Assembly (NCBI RefSeq): GCF_030252425.1
Contig: NZ_CP126994.1
Coordinates: forward strand, 3,529,001-3,593,000
Length of the DNA stretch: 64,000 bases
Source of the DNA: Acidisoma sp. PAMC 29798
GTDB lineage: Bacteria; Pseudomonadota; Alphaproteobacteria; Acetobacterales; Acetobacteraceae
Direction of reading: 5' to 3'
Position 1 is the stretch's first letter. The number at the start of each line of letters is the position of its first letter. Positions 34,573 through 44,837 of this stretch are shown one piece after another. Under the pieces are notes generated by a model, which did not search any database, was not told the DNA's origin, and saw only the letters and a list, made by a program, of their open reading frames with translations. Made by a program: the position numbers and the translations under genes.

Positions 34573-35708
34573 GTCAGGGAGCCGTTCACACCCTCGACCA
34601 GATAGTCCATGGCGAGCAGGGACGGATCGCCGACCGCGAAATGCTGACCGGCGGTCAGCAGGACCTTGCCCTTGTTGTCCTTCAGGGGACCGGTGAAGAC
34701 GAAGCGCTTGCCCGCAGCGAGTTCCGCTGCCGCTGTATCGACGGCGCTCCGCACCTGGTCACTCGCCGCCGGGCCGTACGGTCCCATGCGGACGAAGCCC
34801 TCGGCAAAGCCGCCGCGCAGCAGATGCGGCAAAGACGGGCCGTTCATCACGTCCTGAATCATCTCGCCGTAGGGCGTCTTCCAGTTATACAGCGACCCCG
34901 TGAGATAGCCCTTCGGCGCCAGCGCGCGCTGATCGACATTGAGGCCGCAGGAATGGATGCCGCGTTGGTCGGCGGTCTGCAGCACGACCTTGAGGTCGTC
35001 GATATGGCAGGCAATGCCGTCGACGCCGTTATCGGCGAGGCTATTGGTGGCCTCGGCTTCCTTGGCGGGCACCGACCAACCGCCGGTGATGATGAGCTGC
35101 ACAGTGATGTTCGGATTGACCGAGCGCGCGCCCATGGTGAAGGAATTAACGCTGCGCAGAACGGCGGGGATCGGTTTGGCGGCGATGAAGCCGAGCTTGC
35201 CGGTTTTGCTGGCAAGCGCCGCGGCGATGCCGCAGCCATACAAGCCTTCACTGATATAGCCGAAATAGCTGCCGGTATTCGCTGGGTCCTCGGGCTTCCA
35301 CAGCAGACCCTGATGGCGGAACTGCACCTTCGGGTATTTCGGCGCCACCTTCACCATGTGATCGAAATAGCCGAAGGAGGTCAGGAACAGCAGATCGGCG
35401 CCGTCGAAGTTGATCATGCTCTCCATCGTCTGCTCGACCGCTTCCGTCTCCGGTACGTTCTCCTCTTCGAGCACTTTGAGGCCCGGCGTGGATTTCAACG
35501 CGAGCACGGCTTCGTGATGCGCCTGATTGAAGCCGAAGTCGTTTTTCGGTCCGACGTAAACCCAGCCGACGGTCAATGTCTTCGACGCGCGCGCACGGCG
35601 CGGAAGCAGCAGTCCGGAGCCGCCAGCGGCAAGGCCCGCGACGCCAAGTGTTCGCAGCAGGGCGCGACGACTGTGTGTCGCACTCGGCTGAAGGAGATGA
35701 TCTGTCAT
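34569..35708 (-). CDS. BMP-family periplasmic substrate-binding protein (Tat-exported)
   Basis: A 379-residue basic-membrane-protein-type binding protein. The leader has a twin-arginine motif (SRRALLRTLG) followed by a hydrophobic stretch and an Ala-x-Ala cleavage region (RARAS), so it should be exported folded by Tat. The mature part shows VGWVYVGPKNDFGFNQAHHEA, FLTSFGYFDHMVKVAPKYP and GIACHIDDLKVVLQTADQRG split across the two lobes. BMP proteins bind nucleosides, purines or related compounds. It is the first gene of the six-gene operon. ATG 35708 is chosen because it places the Tat motif at residues 13-22; the longer frame to 35789 is not signal-like. Confidence 0.88.
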   Translation of the reverse strand: MTDHLLQPSATHSRRALLRTLGVAGLAAGGSGLLLPRRARASKTLTVGWVYVGPKNDFGFNQAHHEAVLALKSTPGLKVLEEENVPETEAVEQTMESMINFDGADLLFLTSFGYFDHMVKVAPKYPKVQFRHQGLLWKPEDPANTGSYFGYISEGLYGCGIAAALASKTGKLGFIAAKPIPAVLRSVNSFTMGARSVNPNITVQLIITGGWSVPAKEAEATNSLADNGVDGIACHIDDLKVVLQTADQRGIHSCGLNVDQRALAPKGYLTGSLYNWKTPYGEMIQDVMNGPSLPHLLRGGFAEGFVRMGPYGPAASDQVRSAVDTAAAELAAGKRFVFTGPLKDNKGKVLLTAGQHFAVGDPSLLAMDYLVEGVNGSLT

Positions 35709-35917
35709 GGGAGAACGGCTCCGGCAGTGACCCGGCCAATTCCAGGGAAAATACGCAATGCAATGCCTATGCCTAAGCCAATCTTGCAAACGCCTCGATA
35801 GGGATTGTATCGGTGAAAGACAAAGTCCGATCCAAGGTCGCTGATTTGCCTATTGTTTAGGCCGTTCGTGCCGGTCGTTGGGTCTGGCAATCGGTTCGAG
35901 ATAAAGGACTCCGCAGC

Positions 35918-36664
35918 ATGATGTTTCTCGACGACGGCGCGTCAGGCGTGCTCGCGATCAGCCAACCCATGCACGCCTGGATCGCCGGCGAATTGCTCCG
36001 GCATTGGGCCGATCGGCAGGATGACATGCTCGTCCTCGCGGCCGAGCAGCACGATGTCGCCTGGATCGACTGGGAAGTGGCGCCCAGCTTCGACGCCGCG
36101 ACCGGCCGGCCGCATTTGTTTCGCGCCATCGGCGCGGCCGAGCACGCGCCGTTATGGGCACTGGGTGTGGAGCGCGCCCTAAGCGCCTGGGGATCGCGGG
36201 TGGCGATGCTGATCTCGCGCCATGGCACGGTGATCTACACCCGCTTCATTGATCGGCATCGCTTGTCGGACGCCGATGCGCAAGCCGCCACGGCCTATAT
36301 CGAACAACAGGCGCCACGTCAGGCGATGTGGCAAAAGGCCTTGGGCCTGTCAGCGGCCGATGTCGAACGCGACAGCAGCCTCATCGCTTTCGTGGACACG
36401 TTGTCTTTAGCTTTATGCGGCGAATTGACCTTGCCGATGGAATTCGTCGGGCCAGGCGCGCACGGTGGCTCCGCCACGTACAGCATGACGCGTGACGAGA
36501 CGGGGTGCCGCTTGACGCCCTGGCCGTTCAGCGTCCCGTCCCTGACGATCAAGGCGGAAGCACGCATGATGCCGGTTGCAGGCTTCGCGAACGAAAACGA
36601 GATGCGCGCCTGGCTCGCCTCATCGGATCGCGTCGGATTCCAGGTTTCTGTGTCGTCCAGTTGA
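35918..36664 (+). CDS. DUF3891-family protein
   Basis: A 248-residue soluble protein with the start LAISQPMHAWIAGELLRHWAD and the His-rich VLAAEQHDVAWIDWE typical of DUF3891. SRHGTVIYTRF and VDTLSLALCGELTLP follow. The conserved His/Asp residues suggest a metal-dependent HD-like hydrolase fold, but no function is established. It is divergent from the BMP operon across 209 bases and precedes the alcohol dehydrogenase on the same strand. A shared role with the N-heterocycle operon is possible but rests only on adjacency. Confidence 0.75.
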   Translation: MMFLDDGASGVLAISQPMHAWIAGELLRHWADRQDDMLVLAAEQHDVAWIDWEVAPSFDAATGRPHLFRAIGAAEHAPLWALGVERALSAWGSRVAMLISRHGTVIYTRFIDRHRLSDADAQAATAYIEQQAPRQAMWQKALGLSAADVERDSSLIAFVDTLSLALCGELTLPMEFVGPGAHGGSATYSMTRDETGCRLTPWPFSVPSLTIKAEARMMPVAGFANENEMRAWLASSDRVGFQVSVSSS

Positions 36665-36675
36665 CCGAGCCCCGC

Positions 36676-36701
36676 GTCAGTGCGCTTCGTTTCGCACTGA
36701 C
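36676..36701 (+). terminator. Perfect hairpin between the DUF3891 gene and the alcohol dehydrogenase
   Basis: GTCAGTGCG (36676-36684) and CGCACTGAC (36693-36701) form a perfect nine-bp stem with an eight-base loop, 11 bases after the DUF3891 stop and 20 before the dehydrogenase ATG. No T-run is present. It may be a terminator/attenuator or an operator. Confidence 0.4.
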
Positions 36702-36721
36702 CTGAGGATGTGAGCAGCGCC

Positions 36722-37849
36722 ATGAAAATTCGAGCCGCCGTCTTGGAAGCGACCGGCGTCGAACCGCCCTATGCGCAGACCCGGCCTCTCGTCGTGCGGG
36801 AGGTCGATCTGGCACCGCCCGGGCGAGGTGAAGTGCTGGTCAAGATCGGTGCCGCGGGCATTTGCCATTCTGACCTCTCCGTCATCGACGGTAATCGTCC
36901 ACGTCCGGTCCCTATGGTCCTGGGCCATGAAGCGGCCGGCACGGTCATGGAGGTCGGCGCAGGCGTGACTGACCTCGCACCCGGCGATCATGTCGTCTTC
37001 GTCTTCGTGCCGAGTTGCGGCCATTGCCTGCCGTGTAGCGAAGGGCGCCCTGCCCTGTGTGAGCCAGCCGCCGTGCATAACGGCGCTGGGGCACTGACGT
37101 CGGGTGAGCGGCGGCTGGCCTTCAACGGCCATGCCCTTCACCATCACCTTGGCGTCTCGGCCTTTGCGGACTATGCCGTCGCCTCCCGGCTGTCCCTCAT
37201 CAAGATCGGGCCTGAAACACCGTTCGAAATTGCGGCCTTGTTCGGCTGCGCCGTCCTCACCGGCGTCGGCTCGGTCATCAACACCCATAGTGTCAAGGCC
37301 GGCTCCACCGTCGCCGTCGTCGGCCTGGGCGGCGTCGGTCTGTCAGCGGTGCTCGGCGCCATCGCCGCCGGGGCTGAGCGGGTGATCGCGATCGACCGGC
37401 TGGATGACAAGCTCGCCTTCGCGCGCAGCCTCGGCGCGACGGACACCTTCAACGCGGGCGATGAGAGCGTGATCGCCGATGTGCGGGATGCGACGCGGGG
37501 CGGCGTCGATGTCGCGATCGAAATGGCGGGCTCGGTCAAGGCGCTGGAACTCGCCTATGCCATCACCCGGCGCGGCGGCACCACCGTGACGGGCGGCCTG
37601 CCCAATCCGAAGGCGATGCTCACTCTGCCAGCCCTCAGCCTGGTCGCGGAGGAGCGCACGATCAAGGGCAGCTATATCGGCACCAGCGTGCCGATGCGCG
37701 ACATACCGCGCCTCCTGGCGCTCTATGACCGTGGCCGCCTGCCGGTAGACCGGCTACTGACGCATCGCCTGCCACTCGACGACGTCAATATCGCCCTCGA
37801 CCGCTTGCGGGTGGGGGAGGCTATTCGACAGATCATCATCTTCGACTGA
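36722..37849 (+). CDS. Zinc-dependent alcohol dehydrogenase (medium-chain, class III-like)
   Basis: A 375-residue NAD(P)-dependent dehydrogenase. Catalytic-zinc ligands are in GICHSDLSV (Cys) and GHEAAG (His-Glu). The structural zinc site is the four-Cys lobe SCGHCLPCSEGRPALC. The Rossmann motif is VVGLGGVGLSAVLGAI with the following acidic residue in IAIDRLD. It belongs to the group of class III-like alcohol dehydrogenases; the exact alcohol cannot be deduced. ATG 36722 is preferred over GTG 36710 on spacing to an upstream GAG. The methyltransferase gene starts 12 bases after its stop. Confidence 0.88.
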   Translation: MKIRAAVLEATGVEPPYAQTRPLVVREVDLAPPGRGEVLVKIGAAGICHSDLSVIDGNRPRPVPMVLGHEAAGTVMEVGAGVTDLAPGDHVVFVFVPSCGHCLPCSEGRPALCEPAAVHNGAGALTSGERRLAFNGHALHHHLGVSAFADYAVASRLSLIKIGPETPFEIAALFGCAVLTGVGSVINTHSVKAGSTVAVVGLGGVGLSAVLGAIAAGAERVIAIDRLDDKLAFARSLGATDTFNAGDESVIADVRDATRGGVDVAIEMAGSVKALELAYAITRRGGTTVTGGLPNPKAMLTLPALSLVAEERTIKGSYIGTSVPMRDIPRLLALYDRGRLPVDRLLTHRLPLDDVNIALDRLRVGEAIRQIIIFD

Positions 37850-37861
37850 CGAGGCTGGCTG

Positions 37862-38968
37862 ATGACGCCGCAACGGCCAGCCGTGGCTCGACCGCCGGAG
37901 ATATGGTACGATCGCATCGCCACAACCGAGTGCGATTCGATGGACGCGTTGCATTTGCCTGCCAGTTTCGCCCTGCCGGACATGGTGACCGCACTGTCGC
38001 CGGGCGACACCATGTTCGATGGTAGATCGGAACAATATGTGCAGGTTGGGCTTTCCGCGCTCAGCGTCATCGAAGCGGCCCTGCATGGCAGCACGCCGCG
38101 CACCATTCTCGATCTGCCCTGTGGCTTTGGGCGTGTCACCCGCGTGTTGCGCGCCCGCTATCCAACAGCGACCCTCACCGTCTGCGATCTGGATCGTGAG
38201 GGCGTGGATTTCGCGGCCGCGCATTTCGGCGCGCGCGGCATCTACTCGACGCCTGACTTCCGCGATTTGCATCTCGACGGCCCGTTCGACCTGATCTGGG
38301 TCGGCTCCTTGTTGACGCATCTACCGGAGCATCAGACACGGCAGTTTCTGGATTTCGCGGTACGTCATATGGGACCGGACTCGCGTCTGATCGTCACGAC
38401 GCATGGCGACTACGTCGCGGCAAGGCTGCGCGCATCGACCTATGGTCTCAGCGAACCGGCGGCACGCGGATTAATTGCGCAGCATCTGAACGATGGGTAC
38501 GGCTATCGCGGCTACGGTGGCGGCCCTGCCTATGGCATTACCTTGACGGCGCGGCCGTGGTTCGAGACGCTTCTTGATGGCACCAGTCTGCGACTGCAAT
38601 CTTATGAAGAACGCGGATGGGATCAGCATCAGGACGTCGTCGTGATGCGCAAAACCCCGACCCGTTCCGGCGAAGAACGGCAAGATCCCTCTGCCGCGCA
38701 GTTTGAACACGCTGCCGTGGCTTTGCCGCTGCCGGCAACCGAGCAGGCCCAGCAAGACGCGGCTGGCGTGCAGGGTTTTGACGAGGCCTGGTATATCCAT
38801 ACCTTCAGCGATGTCGCGGCGGCCGTTCAAAACGGCGCCTATGCGACCGGGCTTGCGCATTACCTCGAATACGGGTGGCGCGAAGGTCGGCCCCCCTTCG
38901 ATCCCGCACGCTCCTATATCCGGCGCACCGCACCAGCCCCTGGGGCATGGCTCAGCGACGGGGTTTGA
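37862..38968 (+). CDS. SAM-dependent methyltransferase with C-terminal glycan-associated module
   Basis: A 368-residue protein. The class I methyltransferase core spans about residues 70-200 with motif I ILDLPCGFGRVTRVL, the acidic ribose contact in TVCDLDREG, and LIWVGSLLTHLPEH as motif IV. After a linker of about 50 polar residues comes a C-terminal module of about 45 residues (GFDEAWYIHTFSDVAAAV then HYLEYGWREGRPPF). This repeat also occurs at the ends of glycosyltransferases and other glycan-related proteins. The fusion hints at a glycan or surface substrate. It lies 12 bases after the dehydrogenase. Confidence 0.8.
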   Translation: MTPQRPAVARPPEIWYDRIATTECDSMDALHLPASFALPDMVTALSPGDTMFDGRSEQYVQVGLSALSVIEAALHGSTPRTILDLPCGFGRVTRVLRARYPTATLTVCDLDREGVDFAAAHFGARGIYSTPDFRDLHLDGPFDLIWVGSLLTHLPEHQTRQFLDFAVRHMGPDSRLIVTTHGDYVAARLRASTYGLSEPAARGLIAQHLNDGYGYRGYGGGPAYGITLTARPWFETLLDGTSLRLQSYEERGWDQHQDVVVMRKTPTRSGEERQDPSAAQFEHAAVALPLPATEQAQQDAAGVQGFDEAWYIHTFSDVAAAVQNGAYATGLAHYLEYGWREGRPPFDPARSYIRRTAPAPGAWLSDGV

Positions 38969-38974
38969 CGGACG

Positions 38975-39550
38975 TCAGGCGCTGCGCAGACGCTCCGCCA
39001 AGGTCACCAGCATCGCCGCCGTCGCGCCCCAGATATGGTGATCGGCATGCGGCCAAACCCAAACATCCCGCCACTCCTGACCACGCAGGCGAATGCGGCT
39101 GCGGCGGGGCTGCGTGGGGTCGAGCAGCAGGGCGAGCGGCAAGCTGAGAAGGGCTGCCACCTCCGCCGCCTCGGGCCGCAGGCTGATGCCCGGTGTCACC
39201 AGACCCACCACCGGGGTGACATGAAAGCCGGTGCCGGTTTCATGGATCGGCAGCTCACCGATGATGTCCACCGCACCGGGGTCGAGGCCGATTTCCTCCC
39301 AAGCTTCCCGCAAGGCCGCAGCCTCGGCGCTCGCATCCTCGGGGTCGATACGGCCACCGGGGAAACTCACCTGCCCACCGTGATTGCGCAGCGTATCTGC
39401 CCGCCGGGTGAGCAGGATCCGCGGCTCGGCTTCCATGACGATGGGGATCAGAACGGCCGCTGCCCGACCTTCGGAGGTGATGGCGTCAGGATGCGGGCCG
39501 GGCCTAGACAGACGCTCGCGCAGGAACGCGGCGGTCAGTGCTGGCGTCAC
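38975..39550 (-). CDS. CoA pyrophosphatase, Nudix family (NudL-like)
   Basis: A 191-residue Nudix hydrolase. The Nudix box is complete: GGRIDPEDASAEAAALREAW followed by EEIGL. It is preceded by the CoA-group signature HGGQVSFPGG and LLTRRADTLRNH. The family cleaves CoA and its derivatives to 3',5'-ADP and phosphopantetheine. The stop lies six bases from the convergent methyltransferase stop. Its ATG overlaps the DUF1285 stop as ATGA, so the two genes are one transcript. Confidence 0.88.
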   Translation of the reverse strand: MTPALTAAFLRERLSRPGPHPDAITSEGRAAAVLIPIVMEAEPRILLTRRADTLRNHGGQVSFPGGRIDPEDASAEAAALREAWEEIGLDPGAVDIIGELPIHETGTGFHVTPVVGLVTPGISLRPEAAEVAALLSLPLALLLDPTQPRRSRIRLRGQEWRDVWVWPHADHHIWGATAAMLVTLAERLRSA

Positions 39551-40161
39551 GCGTCGTCATTGGGCATCTCGCCCATCGGGAAGAAGATGCCGCTACTCCA
39601 GACGCCGAGCATCAGCCGTCCGCGAACCAGATGCGGTTCGGCCAGCGCCGCCAGCTCATAGAAGACGGGCCGGCTAATCCGCGCCTCGACCGGAAAGCTC
39701 CCCAGACCCGGCCGAAGCCGGATATAGGGTTTCGGGTCGCGCGCGCCCTCTGCCCCCCCGAAGCGCAGAGGATGGTCGAGATCGGCGCAGACGACTTCAT
39801 CGATATTGGTCCGAAACGACAAGACCTGCGACTCGCCGCCACCTGTCCAATCCATCTCGACGGCCACAAAGGGCGCATCTTCCACGTCGATTTTGCCGCG
39901 CTCGGCCGGCGTCTCAAGCCAATAGCTGCCGTCTAGCTCGCGCTTCAAGACACTGGCAAACAGGCACACGAGTTCTTTCCGCCCGATCAGCGTGCCTTTG
40001 TAGAGCCAGCTGCCGTCTCGCTTGATAAGAAAGGGCAGATCGCCGCATTCTTCCGGCACGCGCGCGGCGCGCTGTTGCGCCGCGGCGATTGTCCGCCCGA
40101 CGGCCTCCGCCGTCACAGGGGCAGCATCCGGCTCCCCTCCGCCTGTCAGTCCATCCTTCAA
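39547..40161 (-). CDS. DUF1285-family protein
   Basis: A 204-residue protein that matches the alphaproteobacterial DUF1285 family in FLIKRDGSWLYKGTLIGRKE, YWLETPAERGKIDVEDAPF and IFFPMGE at the end. It is upstream of, and overlapped by, the Nudix gene, which is the usual arrangement in this group. No catalytic motif is apparent and the function is unknown. Confidence 0.82.
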   Translation of the reverse strand: MKDGLTGGGEPDAAPVTAEAVGRTIAAAQQRAARVPEECGDLPFLIKRDGSWLYKGTLIGRKELVCLFASVLKRELDGSYWLETPAERGKIDVEDAPFVAVEMDWTGGGESQVLSFRTNIDEVVCADLDHPLRFGGAEGARDPKPYIRLRPGLGSFPVEARISRPVFYELAALAEPHLVRGRLMLGVWSSGIFFPMGEMPNDDA

Positions 40162-40265
40162 GTCTTCGTCCTCGGCCGACTTTCACGTCACAATCAGATA
40201 TAGGTAGGTTTAGCGGGGCGTGAGGTCGAGGACCGAATAAAGCTCGCACAGAGTTAAGGATCACT

Positions 40266-41280
<1,015 letters not shown>

Positions 41281-41291
<11 letters not shown>

Positions 41292-42156
41292 GGCAGCCAC
41301 CGCGTCTAAGACCGCTCTGGTTGCGGAGGCGCTGGGTGGCACGCTTCCACCCCTGCTGGTCGCAGCCGAGCGGGTCGCGTCCACGGTCGCGCAAGGCGTT
41401 CATGGCCGCAGGCGAACGGGACGTGGCGACAGCTTCTGGCAATACCGGCCCTTCGCGACCGGGGATGCGGCGCAGCGCGTGGACTGGCGACAGAGCGCGC
41501 GCTCGGACCGGCTTTTCGTGCGCGAGACCGAATGGGAAGCGGCACAGACAGTCTACGTTTGGGTCGCCGACGGCGCCGCCATGCGCTGGCATTCGCCGAA
41601 CGCGCCCCCCAAGAGGGAGCGGGCCGTCCTGCTCGCCCTTGCCCTCACCTCCCTGCTGCTCCGCGCCGGAGAGCATGTGCGGCTATTGGGCGCCGCCCCT
41701 CATCCCGCCACCGGACGTCAGGCACTGCTGGCGGTCGCGACACTCTTGAACCAAGCGACGACAGAAGCCCCATTGCCGCCGGCCGCCCGGCCGCCGCGCC
41801 ATGCGCGCCTCGTGCTGATCGGTGATTTCCTCGATCCGCTGGAGGATCTGCGCGCCGCCATGGCGCCCTTCGCCGCCATTCCCGTCGCCAGCCATATCCT
41901 CCAAATTCTCGACCCTGCCGAAGCCGATCTGCCATTTCGCGGGCGGGTGCGGTTTGAGGGGGTGCGCGGCGCACTGGGCATTCTCGTGCCGCGTGTGGAG
42001 GATATTCGCGCCGAATATCGCCAAAGGCTGGCGGCCCATATCGCCGGCATCGGCGCCATCGCCACGGCTGCGGGCGGGCGGGCCGGCTTGCATCGCACCG
42101 ACCATGCGCCGGGCACAGCACTTCTTGGCCTCTATGAGGCGCTCGCCCAGCGATGA
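41281..42156 (+). CDS. DUF58-domain protein
   Basis: A 291-residue protein. The DUF58 core reads GRGDSFWQYRPFATGDAAQR then VDWRQSARSDRLFVRE, a VWA-like fold partner of MoxR ATPases. The likely start is the TTG at 41281, inside the last eleven bases of moxR. The longer frame to 41143 is entirely in antiphase overlap with moxR and lacks similarity. The stop overlaps the next ATG as ATGA. Its role is probably in a cell-envelope or maturation complex with the downstream membrane proteins. Confidence 0.82.
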
Positions 42157-44837
42157 TCCTCGCCCATCCCTGGCTGCTGGTGGCGTTGGCGGTGCTGCCC
42201 CTGCTGTGGTGGCTGGTGCGCGCCAGCCCACCGGCACCGCGCAGCCAAACTTTTCCGGCCCTGCGGCTTTTGGCCGACCTGCGCGCCACCGAGGAATCGC
42301 CTGAGCGGACTCCCCCCTGGCTGCTGCTGCTGCGCCTGCTTGCCGCCGCCTGCCTCATCCTCGGTCTCGCCAACCCCATCCTGCATCCCAATCCGGGCCT
42401 CGGCGGCAGCGGCCCGGTGCTGATCGTGCTGGATAACGGCTGGGCTACAGCGGGCGACTGGCCGGACCGGACGGCTGCCGCCGAGAGCGCCATCGCCGCC
42501 GCCGAACGCGTGGCGCGCCCCGTCGCCCTTCTCGCGACAGCGCCTTCAGCGGACGGGCGCGCCCCCGTCATCATCGGGCCGATGGCAGCGCATGATGCGC
42601 GCGCCCGGCTGGCCGCCTTGGCGCCGCTGCCCTGGCCGTCGGATCGGGCGGCCGCCATCCGTGCCCTCGCAGGATGGAACCAGGCCGGCACCGCCGTCAT
42701 CGCCATCGATGACGCGATGGCGCAGCCCAATGACACCGCTTGGCACCGCGCCCTCGCCACTGCCGGCGCCGTCACCGATATCCGCGCGCCCGTCACGGCG
42801 CCGCTGCTCCTGCCGCCGGTGATCCGGAACGGCCATCGCGTGCTCCGTCTCGCCGTGGCGCCGCAACCCATCGCGCGATCCTTCGCGGTTCTCGCCCAAG
42901 GGAGTGACGGCCGCACGCTCGACCGCGTGGCGATCGCCGTCGCTGCCGGGGATCACAGCGGTGAGGCGCCGCTCGGCCTCCCAACCGATGTCGCGAATAC
43001 CATCAGCCGCCTGCGCCTCGCCGGGCCGCCGACGGCGGGCGGCACGATTTTGCTGGACGCGCAGTGGCAGAGACGCGTCGTCGGCCTGGTCGCGACGGCG
43101 GGCGACGCCGCTGACGCGCCCCTGGTCGGGCCGCTCTATTATCTGGACCGTGCGCTCGGCCCGGATGTCGACATCCGCAGGCGCCCGCTCGCGACCCTTC
43201 TGAGCCAGCCGCTGTCGGTGCTGATCCTCAGCGATCGTCCCCTGCCCCTCGGGCCGGAGCGCGACGCCGTAACCCGCTTCGTCCAGCAAGGGGGACTGTT
43301 GATCCGCTTCGGTGGCCCAATGACGGCCTTGACGCCCGATCCCCTGCTGCCCGTCCGGCTGCTGCAACAGGACCGCAGCCTCGGCGGCGCCCTGTCCTGG
43401 AGCAAGCCGGAACATCTCGCTCCTTTTCCCGAAACCGGCCCTTTCGCAGGCCTCGCTGCACCGAAGGACGTGACGGTCAGCCGCCAGTTGCTCGCCGATC
43501 CCGCGACCCTGGCCGCCACCACGGTCTGGGCGACGCTGACGGACGGCACGCCGCTGGTGTCCTCCGCGGCCTTCGGTCAAGGCCGCATCGTTCTGTTCCA
43601 CGTCACCGCCGACGCCGATTGGTCGAGCCTGCCGCTGTCGGGGCTCTTCCCCCTGATGCTGGACCGCCTCGTGCGATTGTCCTCCGGGACCGCCCCCGTC
43701 GATGGTGCCGCGCGGCTGGCACCGGCCGAGACCATGAACGGCTATGGCGAGTTGGGGCCGCCGAACCCAGCCGCTGTGCCCATCGCCACCGACCGTCTGA
43801 CGACCACGCGGCCGTCACCCCAAGCACCGCCGGGGCTGTATGGACCGCCAAGCGCCCGCATCGCCTTCAATCTCGGCGCCGTTCTGCCGAGCCCGCAGGC
43901 GGCATCCCCGATCGCCGGCGCGCGGAATGAAATCCTGGGGACCGCACGCACCGAACGGGCCCTTGGTCCCGTCCTCGTCGCCTTGGCGATGCTGCTGCTG
44001 ATCGCGGACCTGGTCGCGAGCCTCGCCTTGCGGGGCGCGCTGCGCAGGCGCCTCGCCTTGCTCGCTCTGCTTCTCTTGCTCATCCCGCCAGCCTGGAGCG
44101 GCACGCCCGACACTGCGGTTCCTCCGGCGGCGCTTGAAACCCGTCTTGCCTATGTCGTGACCGGTGACAGCGGTGTCGATCGGCTGTCGCATGACGGCCT
44201 TGCCGGTCTGTCGGACTTCGTCACCAGCCGATCCTCGGCGACGCTTGGCGCGCCCGTCGGGGTGACCCCGGATCAGGACGATCTCAGCCTCTATCCATTG
44301 CTCTATTGGCCGCTCCTGCCGGGAGCGCCCACGCCCAGTGCCCGCGCCGTCACGGCCTTGAACCGCTTCATGCAAGACGGCGGCATCATCCTGATCGATA
44401 CCGAGGGCAATGACACGGGCGCGCCGGGCTCGGGCGCTGGCATGCAACCCGGCGCCGCGCAAACGCTGCGTCAGGCGGCCTCCGGCCTCAACCTCCCCGC
44501 CTTGGCACCGCTCACCTCCCACGATGTCCTCGCCCATAGCTTCTATCTGTTGCGGGACTTTCCCGGCCGCTACGTCGGCGCGCCCGTCTGGGTCGCGCGC
44601 AATGAGGACGCGAGCAATGACGGGGTCAGCCCAGCCATCATCGGCGGCAATGATTGGGCAGCCGCTTGGGACATGAGCCAGGACGGCACCTTCCCCTATG
44701 CGATGCTGCCGGGTGGGGAGCAGCAGCGCCTTCTGGCCTATCGTTTCGGCATGAACCTCGTCATGTACGCCCTGACCGGAACCTATAAGGGTGATCAGGT
44801 CCATGTTCCCGCCATCCTGCAAAGGCTGGGGCAATGA
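42153..44837 (+). CDS. Large membrane protein with BatA-like N-terminus and C-terminal DUF4159
   Basis: An 894-residue inner-membrane protein. The N-terminus (HPWLLVALAVLPLLWWLV and a second helix LLLLRLLAAACLILGLA) matches the BatA/aerotolerance N-terminal module. A large periplasmic region follows, then another membrane segment near 605-625. The final 210 residues are DUF4159 (LETRLAYVVTGDSGVDRLS, then GGIILIDTEGN, HSFYLLRDFPGRYVGAPVW). DUF4159 has a flavodoxin/GATase-like fold of unknown role. Start and stop both overlap neighbours by four bases, so subunit stoichiometry is probably coordinated. Confidence 0.82.
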   Translation: MILAHPWLLVALAVLPLLWWLVRASPPAPRSQTFPALRLLADLRATEESPERTPPWLLLLRLLAAACLILGLANPILHPNPGLGGSGPVLIVLDNGWATAGDWPDRTAAAESAIAAAERVARPVALLATAPSADGRAPVIIGPMAAHDARARLAALAPLPWPSDRAAAIRALAGWNQAGTAVIAIDDAMAQPNDTAWHRALATAGAVTDIRAPVTAPLLLPPVIRNGHRVLRLAVAPQPIARSFAVLAQGSDGRTLDRVAIAVAAGDHSGEAPLGLPTDVANTISRLRLAGPPTAGGTILLDAQWQRRVVGLVATAGDAADAPLVGPLYYLDRALGPDVDIRRRPLATLLSQPLSVLILSDRPLPLGPERDAVTRFVQQGGLLIRFGGPMTALTPDPLLPVRLLQQDRSLGGALSWSKPEHLAPFPETGPFAGLAAPKDVTVSRQLLADPATLAATTVWATLTDGTPLVSSAAFGQGRIVLFHVTADADWSSLPLSGLFPLMLDRLVRLSSGTAPVDGAARLAPAETMNGYGELGPPNPAAVPIATDRLTTTRPSPQAPPGLYGPPSARIAFNLGAVLPSPQAASPIAGARNEILGTARTERALGPVLVALAMLLLIADLVASLALRGALRRRLALLALLLLLIPPAWSGTPDTAVPPAALETRLAYVVTGDSGVDRLSHDGLAGLSDFVTSRSSATLGAPVGVTPDQDDLSLYPLLYWPLLPGAPTPSARAVTALNRFMQDGGIILIDTEGNDTGAPGSGAGMQPGAAQTLRQAASGLNLPALAPLTSHDVLAHSFYLLRDFPGRYVGAPVWVARNEDASNDGVSPAIIGGNDWAAAWDMSQDGTFPYAMLPGGEQQRLLAYRFGMNLVMYALTGTYKGDQVHVPAILQRLGQ

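Noticed and set aside
34641-35801. 386-codon plus-strand frame opposite the BMP protein
   Set aside because: Shadow; the minus-strand product has a Tat signal and BMP motifs.
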